Shown here piece by piece: positions 43,848 to 53,274 of a stretch of DNA of 64,000 nt (the stretch's first letter is position 1; each line of letters starts with the position of its first letter). The notes beneath the pieces are model-generated. The model saw only the letters and a program-made list of their open reading frames with translations, was not told the origin of the DNA and made no database searches. Origin of the DNA: Denitrobacterium detoxificans (GTDB lineage Bacteria; Actinomycetota; Coriobacteriia; Coriobacteriales; Eggerthellaceae); the NCBI RefSeq assembly GCF_001643775.1, contig NZ_CP011402.1, positions 2,326,432 through 2,390,431 of the forward strand, read 5' to 3'. A program made the position numbers and the translations under genes.

Positions 43848-46757
43848 ATGGAAGACAACGTATCCTATAGCGTCATCGATTTCTCGAAAAGCCTCAAGTC
43901 AAGCTTCATCGAATCGGATCCCAGCGCCGACAACAGATATGCTCCGCGCATTCTTGCCAACGACGAATCGATGGGAACGAACGTCCTTTCCGTCCTCAAA
44001 CATGAGTTGCGTGACTGCAAGAGTTTCGACTTCTCGGTCGCGTTCATTACGGATAGCGGCATCCAGACGCTCATCCCCATTCTGCTTGAGCTAAAGAAAC
44101 GAAATATACCTGGACGAATTCTCACTTCAACGTACCTGAGTTTCAACGACCCTGGGGCTTTGCGGAAACTCCTGGGTTTCCCCAATATCGAAACGCGCAT
44201 CTATCAGGGAGAACATCACGCTAAAGGCTACTTCTTCGACAAAGACGGACTAGCCACCATCATCATTGGCAGTTCCAACCTCACGCAGAAGGCTCTTACT
44301 TGCAACAAGGAATGGAACGTTCTCTTTCACACCTACAAAGGCGGCGATTTGCTTGTCGACGCACGGCGGCAATTCGACGCACTATGGAAGAGCGAACAAA
44401 GCGCAGAGCTTACTACCGCATGGATTGACGAATACGAAAAGTATCGCGCCTTCAACAGCCCGAGCAGGCCAACGGCACATGCAAATAACCTCGACGCTAT
44501 GCCGCCCGAACTTGCGGAGAGCAAGGCGACATCGATTAAGCCAAACAAAATGCAAGAGCATGCCCTGGAAGCGCTCGGCGTACTACACGATACGCAAGAA
44601 CCACGTGCCCTCCTCGTTTCCGCAACCGGAACAGGAAAGACGTATCTCTCAGCATTCGATGTTGCTTCATCCGAGGCGAAGAACGTCTTGTTCATCGCCC
44701 ACAGAAAACGCATCCTCTCGGCATCGCAACATAGCTTCGAGAAGGTTCTCAAAGACCGATTCAAATACGTTGCTTACGAGAGCGGCCTTTCACCCAAAGA
44801 CGGAACATGCATGTTCGCCATGGTTGGCACCCTATCTCAGCACTTAGAGAACTTCAAGCGCGATGCCTTTGATTACATCATCATCGACGAGGCTCACAGA
44901 ACCGGCGCGAAGAGCTATCAAACCATCCTGGATTACTTCACCCCGAAATTCTGCCTTGGCATGACGGCCACGCCAAGCCGAACGGACGGTTACGACGTAT
45001 ATGGCCTATTCAACAACGTCATCGCCTATCACATTACGCTTCAAGACGCTTTGAGCAACGACATGCTCGCGCCATTTCACTACTTCGGAATTGCGGATTT
45101 GGACATCGACGACGAGTCAGTAGACGACCTTTCGTTATTCAACAATCTGACCTCTGAAGAACGCGTCCGGCACATCACGCAAAAGATCGAAGAGTATACG
45201 GTCGATAAGGACAATCGCCGCGGCCTTATCTTCTGCAATCGCAATGAAGAAGCAACGAGGCTATCAGAATTGTTCAACGAGCGCGGCTATCGCACCCTCG
45301 CAATTAGCGGGGAAACGAATGAAAAACTTCGAGATGCCGCCATCGCAAAGCTCGAAGCCGGAGAGCTGCAATACATCTTCTCGGTAGACATCCTGAACGA
45401 GGGCGTAGACATCCCCTCGATAAATCAGATCATCATGCTTCGCCGCACGGAATCGGCAATCGTGTTCGTCCAGCAGCTTGGCCGCGGACTGCGAAAAAGC
45501 AAGGACAAGGAATATGCGCTCGTACTCGACTTTATCGGCAATTATCAAAAGAACTACCTGGTCCCCATTGCTCTCTCAGGCGACCGCACCTACAACAAAG
45601 ACACCTTGCGCAAAGCCGTAAAGGAAGGCGATACCGTCATCCCTGGCTGCTCTACTATCACTTTCGACCGTGTTTCGGAGGCGCGCATTTTCAAAGCGTT
45701 AGAACAGGGAAAATTCAGCCAGAAGAGACTCATCTGCGATGAATACGAGCATTTGAAACGCATGTTGGGACGCATCCCACAGCTAGTCGAATTTGACGAA
45801 AACGAAGCCATCGACCCGATGATCATCATTAGGAAATACGGCTCATACGCAGCTTTCCTTGAAAAGCACGATGACGACTGCAGCCACAAGTTCACCGATC
45901 GGCAGCTCGATATGCTCAAGTTCCTGAGCCAGAAACTCGCCCACGGCAAGCGTCGTGAAGAGCTCATCATGCTGAAGGGCCTCATAGATAACCTCAGCTA
46001 CACGCTACCCACCTCCGACACGCAAACCCAGGCAAAGCTTTCCGCTTTGCGCAGTGCATCAGCAGTAAACGTTCTTACCGGGTCGTTCTCCAAAGCCGGA
46101 CAGGAGCTCATCAGCGAAAACGAGGGCGCTCTCGAATTAAGCCCCGCTTTCAAGCGAGCCTTGACGAATACCGAATTCAGGGCGTGCGTGCTCGATGCGA
46201 TCGCTTTTGGGCTCGCCCGAAACAAACGCCATTACGCAAACACCTACAAGGACACCGATTTCGTACTGAACGCGAAGTACACGCGCGAAGAGATCTGCAG
46301 GCTTCTACGCTGGAGCAAAGAGCCCAACTTCCAAAACGTCGGCGGATACTTCCACGATAAAGAAACGAACACGTTTCCCGTATTCGTCAATTATCAGAAA
46401 GACCCAACGATCAGCATCACGACGATGTACGAAGACAGGTTCGTCTCTGATCGCGAGTTCATTGCCATTTCGAAAAGCAACCGCAATCTAAGCTCACCCG
46501 AAATCAAGAATCTGCAGAATGCGGAGCGTAACGGAATGAGATGCTTCCTGTTCATCCGAAAGAACAAGGAAGACAAAGACGAAAGCACGGAATTCTACTT
46601 CCTAGGAGAAATGCATCCCACTGGTAAATTCAAGCAGATTGTCATGCAGGGTACGACCACGACGGCTGTCGAGATTTGGTATCGACTCGAAACGCCCGTA
46701 AAGGCAGACTTGTACGACTATTTCCTAAGCGATCTCGATGCGATTGCGGCTAAATAA
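43848..46757 (+). CDS. PLD-like nuclease - SF2 helicase - DUF3427 protein
   Basis: Multidomain protein of about 969 residues. The N-terminal phospholipase-D-like domain has HHAKGYFF and IIGSSNLTQKAL (HxK and GSxN pattern, about residues 123-150). The SF2 helicase has Walker A SATGTGKT (near 260), DEAH in IIIDEAHRTG (near 346), GMTATPSRTDG and a C-terminal QQLGRGLRKSKDK motif VI. The C-terminal 350 residues fit DUF3427. Such proteins occur in defence and mobile islands; a DNA repair or anti-phage role is plausible. ATG at 43848 is chosen as first plausible start, with a weak ribosome site; earlier in-frame starts at 43785 and 43833 exist. Its stop overlaps the NUDIX gene end by eight bases on the other strand. 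Codon use is less GC-rich than its neighbours, suggesting transfer. Confidence 0.87.
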   Translation: MEDNVSYSVIDFSKSLKSSFIESDPSADNRYAPRILANDESMGTNVLSVLKHELRDCKSFDFSVAFITDSGIQTLIPILLELKKRNIPGRILTSTYLSFNDPGALRKLLGFPNIETRIYQGEHHAKGYFFDKDGLATIIIGSSNLTQKALTCNKEWNVLFHTYKGGDLLVDARRQFDALWKSEQSAELTTAWIDEYEKYRAFNSPSRPTAHANNLDAMPPELAESKATSIKPNKMQEHALEALGVLHDTQEPRALLVSATGTGKTYLSAFDVASSEAKNVLFIAHRKRILSASQHSFEKVLKDRFKYVAYESGLSPKDGTCMFAMVGTLSQHLENFKRDAFDYIIIDEAHRTGAKSYQTILDYFTPKFCLGMTATPSRTDGYDVYGLFNNVIAYHITLQDALSNDMLAPFHYFGIADLDIDDESVDDLSLFNNLTSEERVRHITQKIEEYTVDKDNRRGLIFCNRNEEATRLSELFNERGYRTLAISGETNEKLRDAAIAKLEAGELQYIFSVDILNEGVDIPSINQIIMLRRTESAIVFVQQLGRGLRKSKDKEYALVLDFIGNYQKNYLVPIALSGDRTYNKDTLRKAVKEGDTVIPGCSTITFDRVSEARIFKALEQGKFSQKRLICDEYEHLKRMLGRIPQLVEFDENEAIDPMIIIRKYGSYAAFLEKHDDDCSHKFTDRQLDMLKFLSQKLAHGKRREELIMLKGLIDNLSYTLPTSDTQTQAKLSALRSASAVNVLTGSFSKAGQELISENEGALELSPAFKRALTNTEFRACVLDAIAFGLARNKRHYANTYKDTDFVLNAKYTREEICRLLRWSKEPNFQNVGGYFHDKETNTFPVFVNYQKDPTISITTMYEDRFVSDREFIAISKSNRNLSSPEIKNLQNAERNGMRCFLFIRKNKEDKDESTEFYFLGEMHPTGKFKQIVMQGTTTTAVEIWYRLETPVKADLYDYFLSDLDAIAAK

Positions 46758-47148
46758 CGTTTGAAGCCTCAATCGCCTCAACCACCTGAATATCAGCGGG
46801 GAGCCATTTGACTTCCCGCAGGTTGTCGGAATTCAGCCAGCGGGCAGCATGATGCTCAAGAAGCTCAAACTCATCGTCAATGAGCTTGCACACGTAACAA
46901 CGCATGCTCAAATGGAACGTTGAGTAATCGTACTCCGCAGTGCACAGGTAGCTTTCAACCGAAATGGATGCGTTAAGCTCCTCGCGAATCTCGCGAACGA
47001 GAGCTTGTTCGGGAGTCTCCCCCTCATCTACTTTGCCACCAGGGAATTCCCACCAGCCTTCGAATTCGCCATAGCCTCTTTCGGTGGCCAGCACCGAGTC
47101 GTCTCGCACGATAATCGCTGCAACAACCTCTACGCGCTTCAAATCCAT
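46750..47148 (-). CDS. NUDIX hydrolase, MutT/NudG-like
   Basis: Nucleotide pyrophosphohydrolase of 132 residues. The full NUDIX box G-x5-E-x7-R-E-x2-E-E is present (GGKVDEGETPEQALVREIRE). FEGWWEFPGGK just before it is typical of 8-oxo-dGTP or 5-methyl-dCTP hydrolases that clean the nucleotide pool. ATG at 47148 follows AGCAGGA; a start at 47181 is less likely. It faces the DUF3427 helicase tail-to-tail with an eight-base overlap; pairing of these two families is something I have seen as an association but cannot verify here. Confidence 0.88.
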   Translation of the reverse strand: MDLKRVEVVAAIIVRDDSVLATERGYGEFEGWWEFPGGKVDEGETPEQALVREIREELNASISVESYLCTAEYDYSTFHLSMRCYVCKLIDDEFELLEHHAARWLNSDNLREVKWLPADIQVVEAIEASNVI

Positions 47149-47327
47149 TCCTGCTCCTGCTCTTAGACCAAACGGGGCCATTGTAGCCGATCGTCAAAGA
47201 GATTAATCACGGGAGGCCAATCACATACAAGAATCGAACGCCAGCCTCACGAACCAGCCCCTTTATGCCCAATCACGGGGTAAGCCCAAACAACTAACTC
47301 GTTTGCATGAAACGCAGTAACAAGCAC

Positions 47328-47372
47328 GCACTCAAACTTATCCGAATCTCAAATTCGGATAAGTTTGAGTGC
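47328..47372. promoter_or_regulatory. Perfect 20-bp inverted repeat upstream of the Fic gene
   Basis: Left arm 47328-47347 (ACTCAAACTTATCCGAAT in its centre) and right arm 47353-47372 are exact inverted repeats around CTCAA. TTGAGT in the right arm (47365-47370) and TATATA (47389-47394) form a possible promoter, so a bound regulator would block it. A third half-site GATAAGTTTCGG lies near 47411-47422. The Fic protein's own winged-helix domain is the obvious binder. Confidence 0.65.
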
Positions 47373-47438
47373 TATACTACGAAGTAGATATATACGATTG
47401 CCTAATTTAGATAAGTTTCGGGCACAGCAAGGAAAGCG

Positions 47439-48665
47439 ATGGAGTACAAGGAGCTTACGAAACTCTATCACATGGATGCAAGCAGTTCGCGCGACCAGGC
47501 GGCTGCCGAAGAGCTCCGCGCACGCCGCAACGCCGAATCCTCATTCCATACGCACTTCGAAACGCCCAATGGCGAACTCTTTTTTGCGGTCCCGCGAGAG
47601 CTGTCCCTTCTAAGCGAGCGCATCCTGCGTACCGAACGCGAAGTATCTAGCGCGCTCAACGCTCTTCCCGAAATTGTCGGAAGTGCGATTCTGCGCAGCA
47701 TGGTCCTCGATGAGGTCGTTTGCACCAACGCCATCGAAGACATTCACAGCACGCGCAGGCAAATCAAAGACGCGCTCGATGCCGCTCAAAGCGACAGCGC
47801 GGATTTCAGGCGCTTCAAGGAATTAGCCGTCCTGTACATGAACCTTGTCGACGGATCCGGGACGCTTCCCGCATCCCCCGCCGACATTCGCGCCATTTAC
47901 GACAAGGTCACTGCTGGGGAGATAGCGCCAGCCGACCTTCCGGATGGAATACTCTTCCGCAGGGAAGGAGTCGATATCACCGCTGGCGGCGTGCGCGTTC
48001 TTCATCGCGGACTCGAACCCGAATCGCGCATCATCAAGGCAATGGAAGAGATGCTTGCCCTCGCAAGCAGCGATGCCATGCCGTCCCTGTACAGCGCCAT
48101 AGCTTCGCACTACATCTTCGAACACGCTCATCCGTTCTACGATGGGAATGGCAGAACGGGCAGGTATCTTCTATCGCTCTTCCTAAGCGAGCCGCTCTCG
48201 ATTCCCACCGCCCTCTCGCTATCGAGCACGATAGCCGACCATAAATCAGCCTATTACCAGGCGTTCAAATCCGTGGAAGAGAAGCTCAATCACGGCGAAC
48301 TCACGTTCTTCATCTACACCATGCTCGAATTCATCCGCGAAGCGCAGCTCGCTATCATCAAGAGGCTCGAAGCGTGCGCCCGAAAGCTCGACGAACTAGA
48401 TGGCATCATGGGCAACATAACAAGCAATGTGAAGCTGAGAAGCAAAGAGGCGCAGGTAATCCACCTTCTCCTGCAGTACAAGGCATTCGGCCTGTTCGGG
48501 GATGCCTCCGTACAGGAAATCGCTGATTACCTGGGCGTTGGAAAGCAGCAGGCAAGGAAATACATTGCCGCCCTGGAAGAGAGAGGCATCTGCCAAAAGC
48601 TAAACAGCTACAACCCCATCACGTTCAAGCTAACGGATGAGTTCATCGCCACGTACGACGCGTAA
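47439..48665 (+). CDS. Fic-domain protein with C-terminal winged helix
   Basis: Protein of 408 residues. The Fic active-site motif HPFYDGNGRTGR (near residue 229) is complete, so AMP transfer from ATP to a target hydroxyl is expected. An N-terminal helix holds TNAIEDI, resembling the autoinhibitory (S/T)-x3-E-(G/N) motif with the last position changed to Asp. The C-terminal 75 residues (SVQEIADYLGVGKQQARKY) form a winged helix, as in many self-regulating Fic proteins. AAGGAA precedes the ATG. The large inverted repeat upstream supports autoregulation. No antitoxin gene is adjacent. Confidence 0.88.
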   Translation: MEYKELTKLYHMDASSSRDQAAAEELRARRNAESSFHTHFETPNGELFFAVPRELSLLSERILRTEREVSSALNALPEIVGSAILRSMVLDEVVCTNAIEDIHSTRRQIKDALDAAQSDSADFRRFKELAVLYMNLVDGSGTLPASPADIRAIYDKVTAGEIAPADLPDGILFRREGVDITAGGVRVLHRGLEPESRIIKAMEEMLALASSDAMPSLYSAIASHYIFEHAHPFYDGNGRTGRYLLSLFLSEPLSIPTALSLSSTIADHKSAYYQAFKSVEEKLNHGELTFFIYTMLEFIREAQLAIIKRLEACARKLDELDGIMGNITSNVKLRSKEAQVIHLLLQYKAFGLFGDASVQEIADYLGVGKQQARKYIAALEERGICQKLNSYNPITFKLTDEFIATYDA

Positions 48666-48828
48666 CGCACCCTGCCAGGGGCGAGCAACTATCTCCGCAC
48701 CTAGCTGGTAGGCGCGTTAACTCGTTGGGGAACACGGTTTCATGCCGCTGACGGCGCGCCTCAGCGTCGAACATGTCCCAATCGTATCGATCGTAGTTCT
48801 TCACCTGCATAGTCTCGCCAACGACAAA

Positions 48829-48857
48829 GGTGACAGAGGGACGGTTCTGTTGTCACC
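48829..48857. repeat. 29-bp palindromic repeat, copy 6 (forward)
   Basis: GGTGACA/TGTCACC arms around the GGGACGGTTCT core. Single copy, seven bases after the end of the HTH-AbrB gene. Confidence 0.85.
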
Positions 48858-48864
48858 CCCTAGT

Positions 48865-49299
48865 TCATCGAGTGCCTTTGCGCACGGCTTCCATAACGGC
48901 CTCAACGCCGGCCATGAAGTCCGACTCCTTGCAGAGCGCGATGCCCTGCCCCTCCTCACCAAGAACGACAAGCTTGTCACCAGGCCGTATACCAAACACC
49001 TCGCGCGCTTCCTTGGGAATGACGACCTGCCCACGCTCGCCCACCTTTACGTTGCCGAACAGGTGCTTGCCCCTTGGGGGCGCGCCAAGCCCAGTCCCGA
49101 CCGAGTCAAAATGAGCAAGCGTATCCATCGTGCATCCCAACGCATCGGCAAGCGCGGCGGCATGCTCCAGGTCGGGCGAGGTCTCGCCAGACTCCCACTT
49201 CGCAACCGTCTGGCGCGACACGCCAACCACCTCGGCAAGCCTCTCCTGCGTAAGCCCCTTCGCCTGGCGCGTTGCTTGGATGTTTGCCCCGATTCCCAT
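48865..49299 (-). CDS. XRE-type HTH regulator fused to SpoVT/AbrB domain
   Basis: DNA-binding protein of 144 residues. An N-terminal helix-turn-helix (RLAEVVGVSRQTVAKWESGE, residues 20-39) is followed by an AbrB-like swapped-hairpin domain (about 82-125, GERGQVVIPKEAREVFGI). Two DNA-binding folds in one chain could recognise composite operators. It starts immediately after the DUF4177 stop codon, so the two genes are translationally coupled. AbrB/HTH proteins are often antitoxins or transition regulators, but no toxin is adjacent. Confidence 0.85.
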   Translation of the reverse strand: MGIGANIQATRQAKGLTQERLAEVVGVSRQTVAKWESGETSPDLEHAAALADALGCTMDTLAHFDSVGTGLGAPPRGKHLFGNVKVGERGQVVIPKEAREVFGIRPGDKLVVLGEEGQGIALCKESDFMAGVEAVMEAVRKGTR

Positions 49300-49488
49300 C
49301 TAGGCTACCTCAAAAATAAGGTCGAACTCGACCGTCTTGCCCGTCGGGCCCTGCGTCACGGGGAACCAGCCCGCGTAGCGCTTTCCCTCGGCAGCCATGA
49401 GATCGATGATCTCGCGATGGCTCTCCATGTCGGCATTCATCGCGTAGTTGTTCTTGTCCAACTTCACCCTCACGTACTCGTAGCGCAT
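49300..49488 (-). CDS. DUF4177-like small protein
   Basis: Protein of 62 residues. MRYEYVRVKLDKN at the start and GWFPVTQGPTGKTVEFDLIFE at the end follow the DUF4177 pattern: a beta strand, a helix around EIIDLMAAEGKRYAGW, then two strands. The function is unknown. The ATG follows AAGGAGCG. It is first in a two-gene operon with the HTH-AbrB regulator, whose ATG begins right after its stop. Confidence 0.75.
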   Translation of the reverse strand: MRYEYVRVKLDKNNYAMNADMESHREIIDLMAAEGKRYAGWFPVTQGPTGKTVEFDLIFEVA

Positions 49489-49636
49489 CGTTCGCTCCTT
49501 TCATACGATTCATACCTCGCATGCAATGGTATATCGCGCCGAACGGCAGCTCCACCAACCGAAGGCGGCAATTGCCCGCACGCTATGTAAGGTTCGATTG
49601 ACAAAGCCGGCGTCGGGCAATGCATCAAGCAGCGCG

Positions 49637-49665
49637 GGTGACAGAGGGACGGTTCTGTTGTCACC
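49637..49665. repeat. 29-bp palindromic repeat, copy 7 (forward)
   Basis: GGTGACA/TGTCACC arms; identical to copy 6 across all 29 bases. Inverted pair with 49705. Confidence 0.88.
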
Positions 49666-49704
49666 CCTCATCCAGGATGGTTGGCCACCGAGGACCCAGC
49701 GCCG

Positions 49705-49733
49705 GGTGACAGAAGAACCGTCCCTCTGTCACC
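49705..49733. repeat. 29-bp palindromic repeat, copy 8 (reverse)
   Basis: Nine-base arms GGTGACAGA/TCTGTCACC around AGAACCGTCCC; 39 bases after copy 7, opposite direction. Confidence 0.88.
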
Positions 49734-49752
49734 AGGAGCCTACGGCCGCGCG

Positions 49753-51231
49753 CTACCCATTACCAAGCTTTTCGATAAGCTCATCACGCGTATGCACGCC
49801 CAGCTTTCGATAGGCGCTCTTTATGTGGCTCTGCGCCGTGCTCGTGGAAATGAAGAGCGTGGCCGCAACCTTCTTGATGCTGTGCCCGCGCGAAAACAGC
49901 TCGGCCACTTCCATTTCGCGCGCCGTGAGGTGATATGCCTGAGCGATGGACAGTGAGTCCGCCTGCTCAGCCGAATCCGACGCCGCTTCTACCTGCACGG
50001 GCGCCTCTGCGGCAAAGGAAAGCGCGGGGGCGGAAGCTTTCTTCGCATTCCGCAACACGATAACACCCAGGAAAGCAATAATGAGCGCCAGCAGGACAAA
50101 CACGATTACGAGAACGAGCATTTCCGAAGCGGCCAGCCGCTTTGTGCCGCTTATGAGCAGCAACGAAGGCGTAAGCGAATAGCTGATGATCCACGAAAGC
50201 GCTTCCACGAAGATGCTGCACGCCACAAACACGGGCACGAAGGGCAACTTGCCGCGTTTCACCATGTTGCACAGCAGAATCCACAGGAAGAAGTCGAGCG
50301 TAGAACGCGATACCACAACCACCTGGCCACCAACGAAATCGGGTCCGGCCACAAGAAACGCGAAGGCGCCCAGGAAAAAGCACAGGGCCAGGGCGACCCA
50401 ACACTTGAGCACCATCACTTCCACGTTGGAGGCATCGTTGGGGTCTTCGCCTGCACCCTGGAAGAAGCGGCCCCTCTGATAGAGAACGCACACCGCTAGA
50501 ACGGCCACAGCCATGGCGATGGAAATGGGCCAGCGGAAGTCGGTAGCGCCGCCTAGGTCCACGATGCCGCGCACGAAACTGCCCGCCAAAAGGAAGGCAA
50601 TGAAGAGCAGCACGTAGGGATCGGTCTTCTTGATAACGGCGGAAAGCCCCAACGCGGGACCCGCCGCTTCTCCCGTTGCGGGATGCGGCAGCGCATACCA
50701 GCAGAGCGCGGCACACAGCGGCGATGCAACGGCGATGGCATCGCGCACCTGGCTATTGAATCCCAGGCAGGAAAGGACCACCAAGCTTAGCACGTACGAA
50801 AGGGCCAGCAGCGTTATAGCGCGAGCACTGAACACGCGCACGAAATAGCGCGCCCAGGCCAGGCAGGCGGCGAAGAACCCCAGAGCCACAAGGGGGACCG
50901 AAACTACCTGCAGCGCAGAGACGCCCGCAGCGCCCGAGGAAGCAACCGCGCACCACGCGCCCACGCTTCCCGCAGCCCCTGCCGCTACCACGCTTACAGG
51001 ATGCTTTCGCAGCAACGTTTCAATGCGCGGGGCAAGGGGAATGGCCAGGGCGCACAACACCAACAGCACCAGCATGACCGCCACGTACAACATGGCATGG
51101 CCCCCGCTTTCCGCCGATGTGGCCAGCGGGTACAGCGCCTGAAAAAACGCCTGGTGCCGAAAGTACACCCAGAAAAACGCCATGCCGATCATGGCGATAC
51201 AGTAGTCCCTTGTTCTCCCCGTACCGTTCAA
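49753..51231 (-). CDS. Membrane-bound LuxR-type regulator (first)
   Basis: Protein of 492 residues. About twelve hydrophobic helices (residues 1-400) precede a LuxR/GerE winged domain at the C-terminus (LTAREMEVAELFSRGHS then KKVAATLFISTSTAQSHIKS). This architecture is abundant in Eggerthellaceae, usually next to a gene for a reductase it controls, with the membrane part sensing the substrate. It is divergent from the Tat flavoprotein gene at 51504, so control of that gene is likely. The start is ATG at 51231 with GGAGGGAATTTG upstream. Confidence 0.87.
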   Translation of the reverse strand: MNGTGRTRDYCIAMIGMAFFWVYFRHQAFFQALYPLATSAESGGHAMLYVAVMLVLLVLCALAIPLAPRIETLLRKHPVSVVAAGAAGSVGAWCAVASSGAAGVSALQVVSVPLVALGFFAACLAWARYFVRVFSARAITLLALSYVLSLVVLSCLGFNSQVRDAIAVASPLCAALCWYALPHPATGEAAGPALGLSAVIKKTDPYVLLFIAFLLAGSFVRGIVDLGGATDFRWPISIAMAVAVLAVCVLYQRGRFFQGAGEDPNDASNVEVMVLKCWVALALCFFLGAFAFLVAGPDFVGGQVVVVSRSTLDFFLWILLCNMVKRGKLPFVPVFVACSIFVEALSWIISYSLTPSLLLISGTKRLAASEMLVLVIVFVLLALIIAFLGVIVLRNAKKASAPALSFAAEAPVQVEAASDSAEQADSLSIAQAYHLTAREMEVAELFSRGHSIKKVAATLFISTSTAQSHIKSAYRKLGVHTRDELIEKLGNG

Positions 51232-51503
51232 GCAAATTCCCTCCGTTGCTGGTCATTGTACCCGAACTGGCACCCTTCGAAGCGCGACAAGGGGCAAGCG
51301 GCCGCCTACGGAAACCCAGATTGAATAACTCCAGGTGAAATGGTGGGTGAATTGAAATATCCCCTATTTTATGGTCGGGAATTTCGGGAATACACGGATT
51401 TTATGGGAGGTAGCAGGCGGGCGCTTTTTGCATAGTCGCAGTAACGCAACGCGAAACAAGGAGCGCGGATGCGGAACCTACGAGATGCGAGGAAAGGGAG
51501 ATC
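51232..51503. promoter_or_regulatory. Divergent control region, LuxR and flavoprotein
   Basis: A tandem TCGGGAATT/TCGGGAATA (51375-51392) and two copies of ATTTTATGG lie here. They could be regulator sites for the divergent promoters. No clear -35/-10 pair is assigned. Confidence 0.3.
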
Positions 51504-53165
51504 ATGAGCATCGGTAGAAGGGAATTTCTGAAAGGAAGCGCCCTCGTTGGAGGGGCAGCGGCGCTAAGCGGACTCGTGGCAGGTTGCTCGGGTGGCACCA
51601 AGGACAAGGCGAAGGAAGCTTCTTCCAGCAGCGCGTACCCCGAGGGCACCACGGCGGAAGACTTCGAGAATTCCGTGGTGGAAGTGGAAACCATCACGAA
51701 GTTCGATGACGAGAAGACCTACGACATCGTGGTGGTAGGCGCTGGCACCGCCGGCGTGCCGGCCGTGCTCACCGCGCTGGAAGAAGGCGCGAGCGTGGCC
51801 TGCCTGCAGAAGGAAAGCACCGCCATCGCAAACGGCAACGGCTCTTCGGGCCCCATCCTGGACGAGAGCAACGAGATTGGCAAGCTGCAGTACAAGCAGG
51901 CCTGGCGCAAAGCCGGCGGATACCGCATGAACCCCGATCTTCTCGACCTGTACGTAGAGCACGCAGGCGAAATGATCATGTGGATGCTCGCCCAGAGCGA
52001 CCAGGTGGGCCTGCTTCCCGTAACGTCGAAAACGCGCACCGACTTCGACGAGGGCAGCTACATTACCGTGGCAAGCAACAACTTCTCACCCAAGCCCATC
52101 AACAACCAGACCATCATGCAGAAGCTGGCCGACCACGCCGTGGAACTGGGCGCCGACATTTTCTACAGCACTCCTGCCGTGCAGCTGGTTGTGGAGGACG
52201 GCAAGGTCACGGGCGTCGTGGGCCGCAGCGATGGCAAGCACATCAAGTTCAACGCCACGAAAGCCGTCATCATCGCCGCGGGCGACTACCAGAACAACGA
52301 CAGCCTGGTGGCGCGTTACTCCCCCGACATCGTTCGCTTCCAGAAGAAGCAGGTCAACAAGACGGCCGACGGCATTCTCATGAGCATGATGGCAGGCGGC
52401 CGCATGACGCCCGTCAACCACGCCAAGACCATGCACGACATGGACGCCGCCCCGATGTTCATGACCTCCTACCCCTTCATGGCGCTCACCATGGAAGGCG
52501 AACGCTTCATGAACGAGGACATTCCCATGGAATCGTGGGACCTTTCGCTGCAGTGGAACAAGGACGCCGAAGACCCCGGCCACTTCTGCCGCATCTTCGA
52601 TAACGACTACATGGCGAAATACGGCGCGAAGACGCCCATCGCCACGCTGGAGAACTACATCCCCGGCTACAAAGAGAACCCCGAAGGCGTGTACACGAGC
52701 CTCATCGACACGCACCGCGCCGACACGCTCGACGAGCTGGCCACCCAGCTGGGCATTCCCGCGAACGCCCTGAAGAAGAGCGTGGAAAAGTGGAATGCGT
52801 ACTGCGCCAACGGCGTGGACGAAGAATTCGGCCTGGCGAAGGACAAGATGAAGCCCATCGACACGCCGCCGTACTGGGGCGTAAGGCAGTGGATTCGCTG
52901 CAGCGCCATCAATTCCGGCGTGGAAATCGACGGATTCTGCCGCGTACTCGACAAGGACGACAAGCCCATCCCCGGCCTGTATTCAGTAGGCTCGGGCGCA
53001 GGTAACGTCTGCGGTGGCCTGGAATGGAACCTCTACCAGGGCGGTCTGTGCTGCGGTTCCTACATGACCATGGGCCGCTACGCCGTCATCCACGCCCTTA
53101 CTGGCGGCCTTACGCCGTCCCACCCCGCCAGCTACGCTGACAGCACGAAGTACTGGAAGTCGTAG
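51504..53165 (+). CDS. Tat-exported flavoprotein, fumarate/urocanate-reductase family
   Basis: FAD-binding reductase of 553 residues exported folded by Tat (GRREFLKGS) and probably lipidated (GLVAGC). The FAD motif is IVVVGAGTAGVPAVLTALEEG (near residues 75-95, split here by function), and GLYSVGSGAGNVCGG closes the flavin site. EGERFMNED is a family hallmark near the active site. It lacks a heme or FMN-binding domain, so electrons must come from a separate membrane donor. The family reduces enoates such as fumarate, urocanate or cinnamates; the substrate here is unknown. It is divergent from a membrane LuxR and ends with a strong hairpin. AAAGGGAG precedes the ATG. Confidence 0.87.
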   Translation: MSIGRREFLKGSALVGGAAALSGLVAGCSGGTKDKAKEASSSSAYPEGTTAEDFENSVVEVETITKFDDEKTYDIVVVGAGTAGVPAVLTALEEGASVACLQKESTAIANGNGSSGPILDESNEIGKLQYKQAWRKAGGYRMNPDLLDLYVEHAGEMIMWMLAQSDQVGLLPVTSKTRTDFDEGSYITVASNNFSPKPINNQTIMQKLADHAVELGADIFYSTPAVQLVVEDGKVTGVVGRSDGKHIKFNATKAVIIAAGDYQNNDSLVARYSPDIVRFQKKQVNKTADGILMSMMAGGRMTPVNHAKTMHDMDAAPMFMTSYPFMALTMEGERFMNEDIPMESWDLSLQWNKDAEDPGHFCRIFDNDYMAKYGAKTPIATLENYIPGYKENPEGVYTSLIDTHRADTLDELATQLGIPANALKKSVEKWNAYCANGVDEEFGLAKDKMKPIDTPPYWGVRQWIRCSAINSGVEIDGFCRVLDKDDKPIPGLYSVGSGAGNVCGGLEWNLYQGGLCCGSYMTMGRYAVIHALTGGLTPSHPASYADSTKYWKS

Positions 53166-53188
53166 TACTCAACCTAATCCCTCCCGCG

Positions 53189-53228
53189 ACGCGGCGACTG
53201 TTGCAAAACGGTCGCCGCGTTTGCGTTT
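53189..53228 (+). terminator. Terminator of the first Tat flavoprotein gene
   Basis: ACGCGGCGAC (53189-53198) and GTCGCCGCGT (53211-53220) form a perfect 10-bp stem with a 12-base loop, followed by TTGCGTTTG. Confidence 0.7.
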
Positions 53229-53245
53229 GCCCCCATGTGACAGAG

Positions 53246-53274
53246 GGTGACAGAGGGACGGTTCTGCTGTCACC
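53246..53274. repeat. 29-bp palindromic repeat, copy 9 (forward)
   Basis: GGTGACAG/CTGTCACC arms, same as copy 1. A truncated TGTGACAGAG precedes it. It is flanked by a 14-bp direct repeat (AAACGGTCGCCGCG at 53206 and 53279). Confidence 0.85.
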
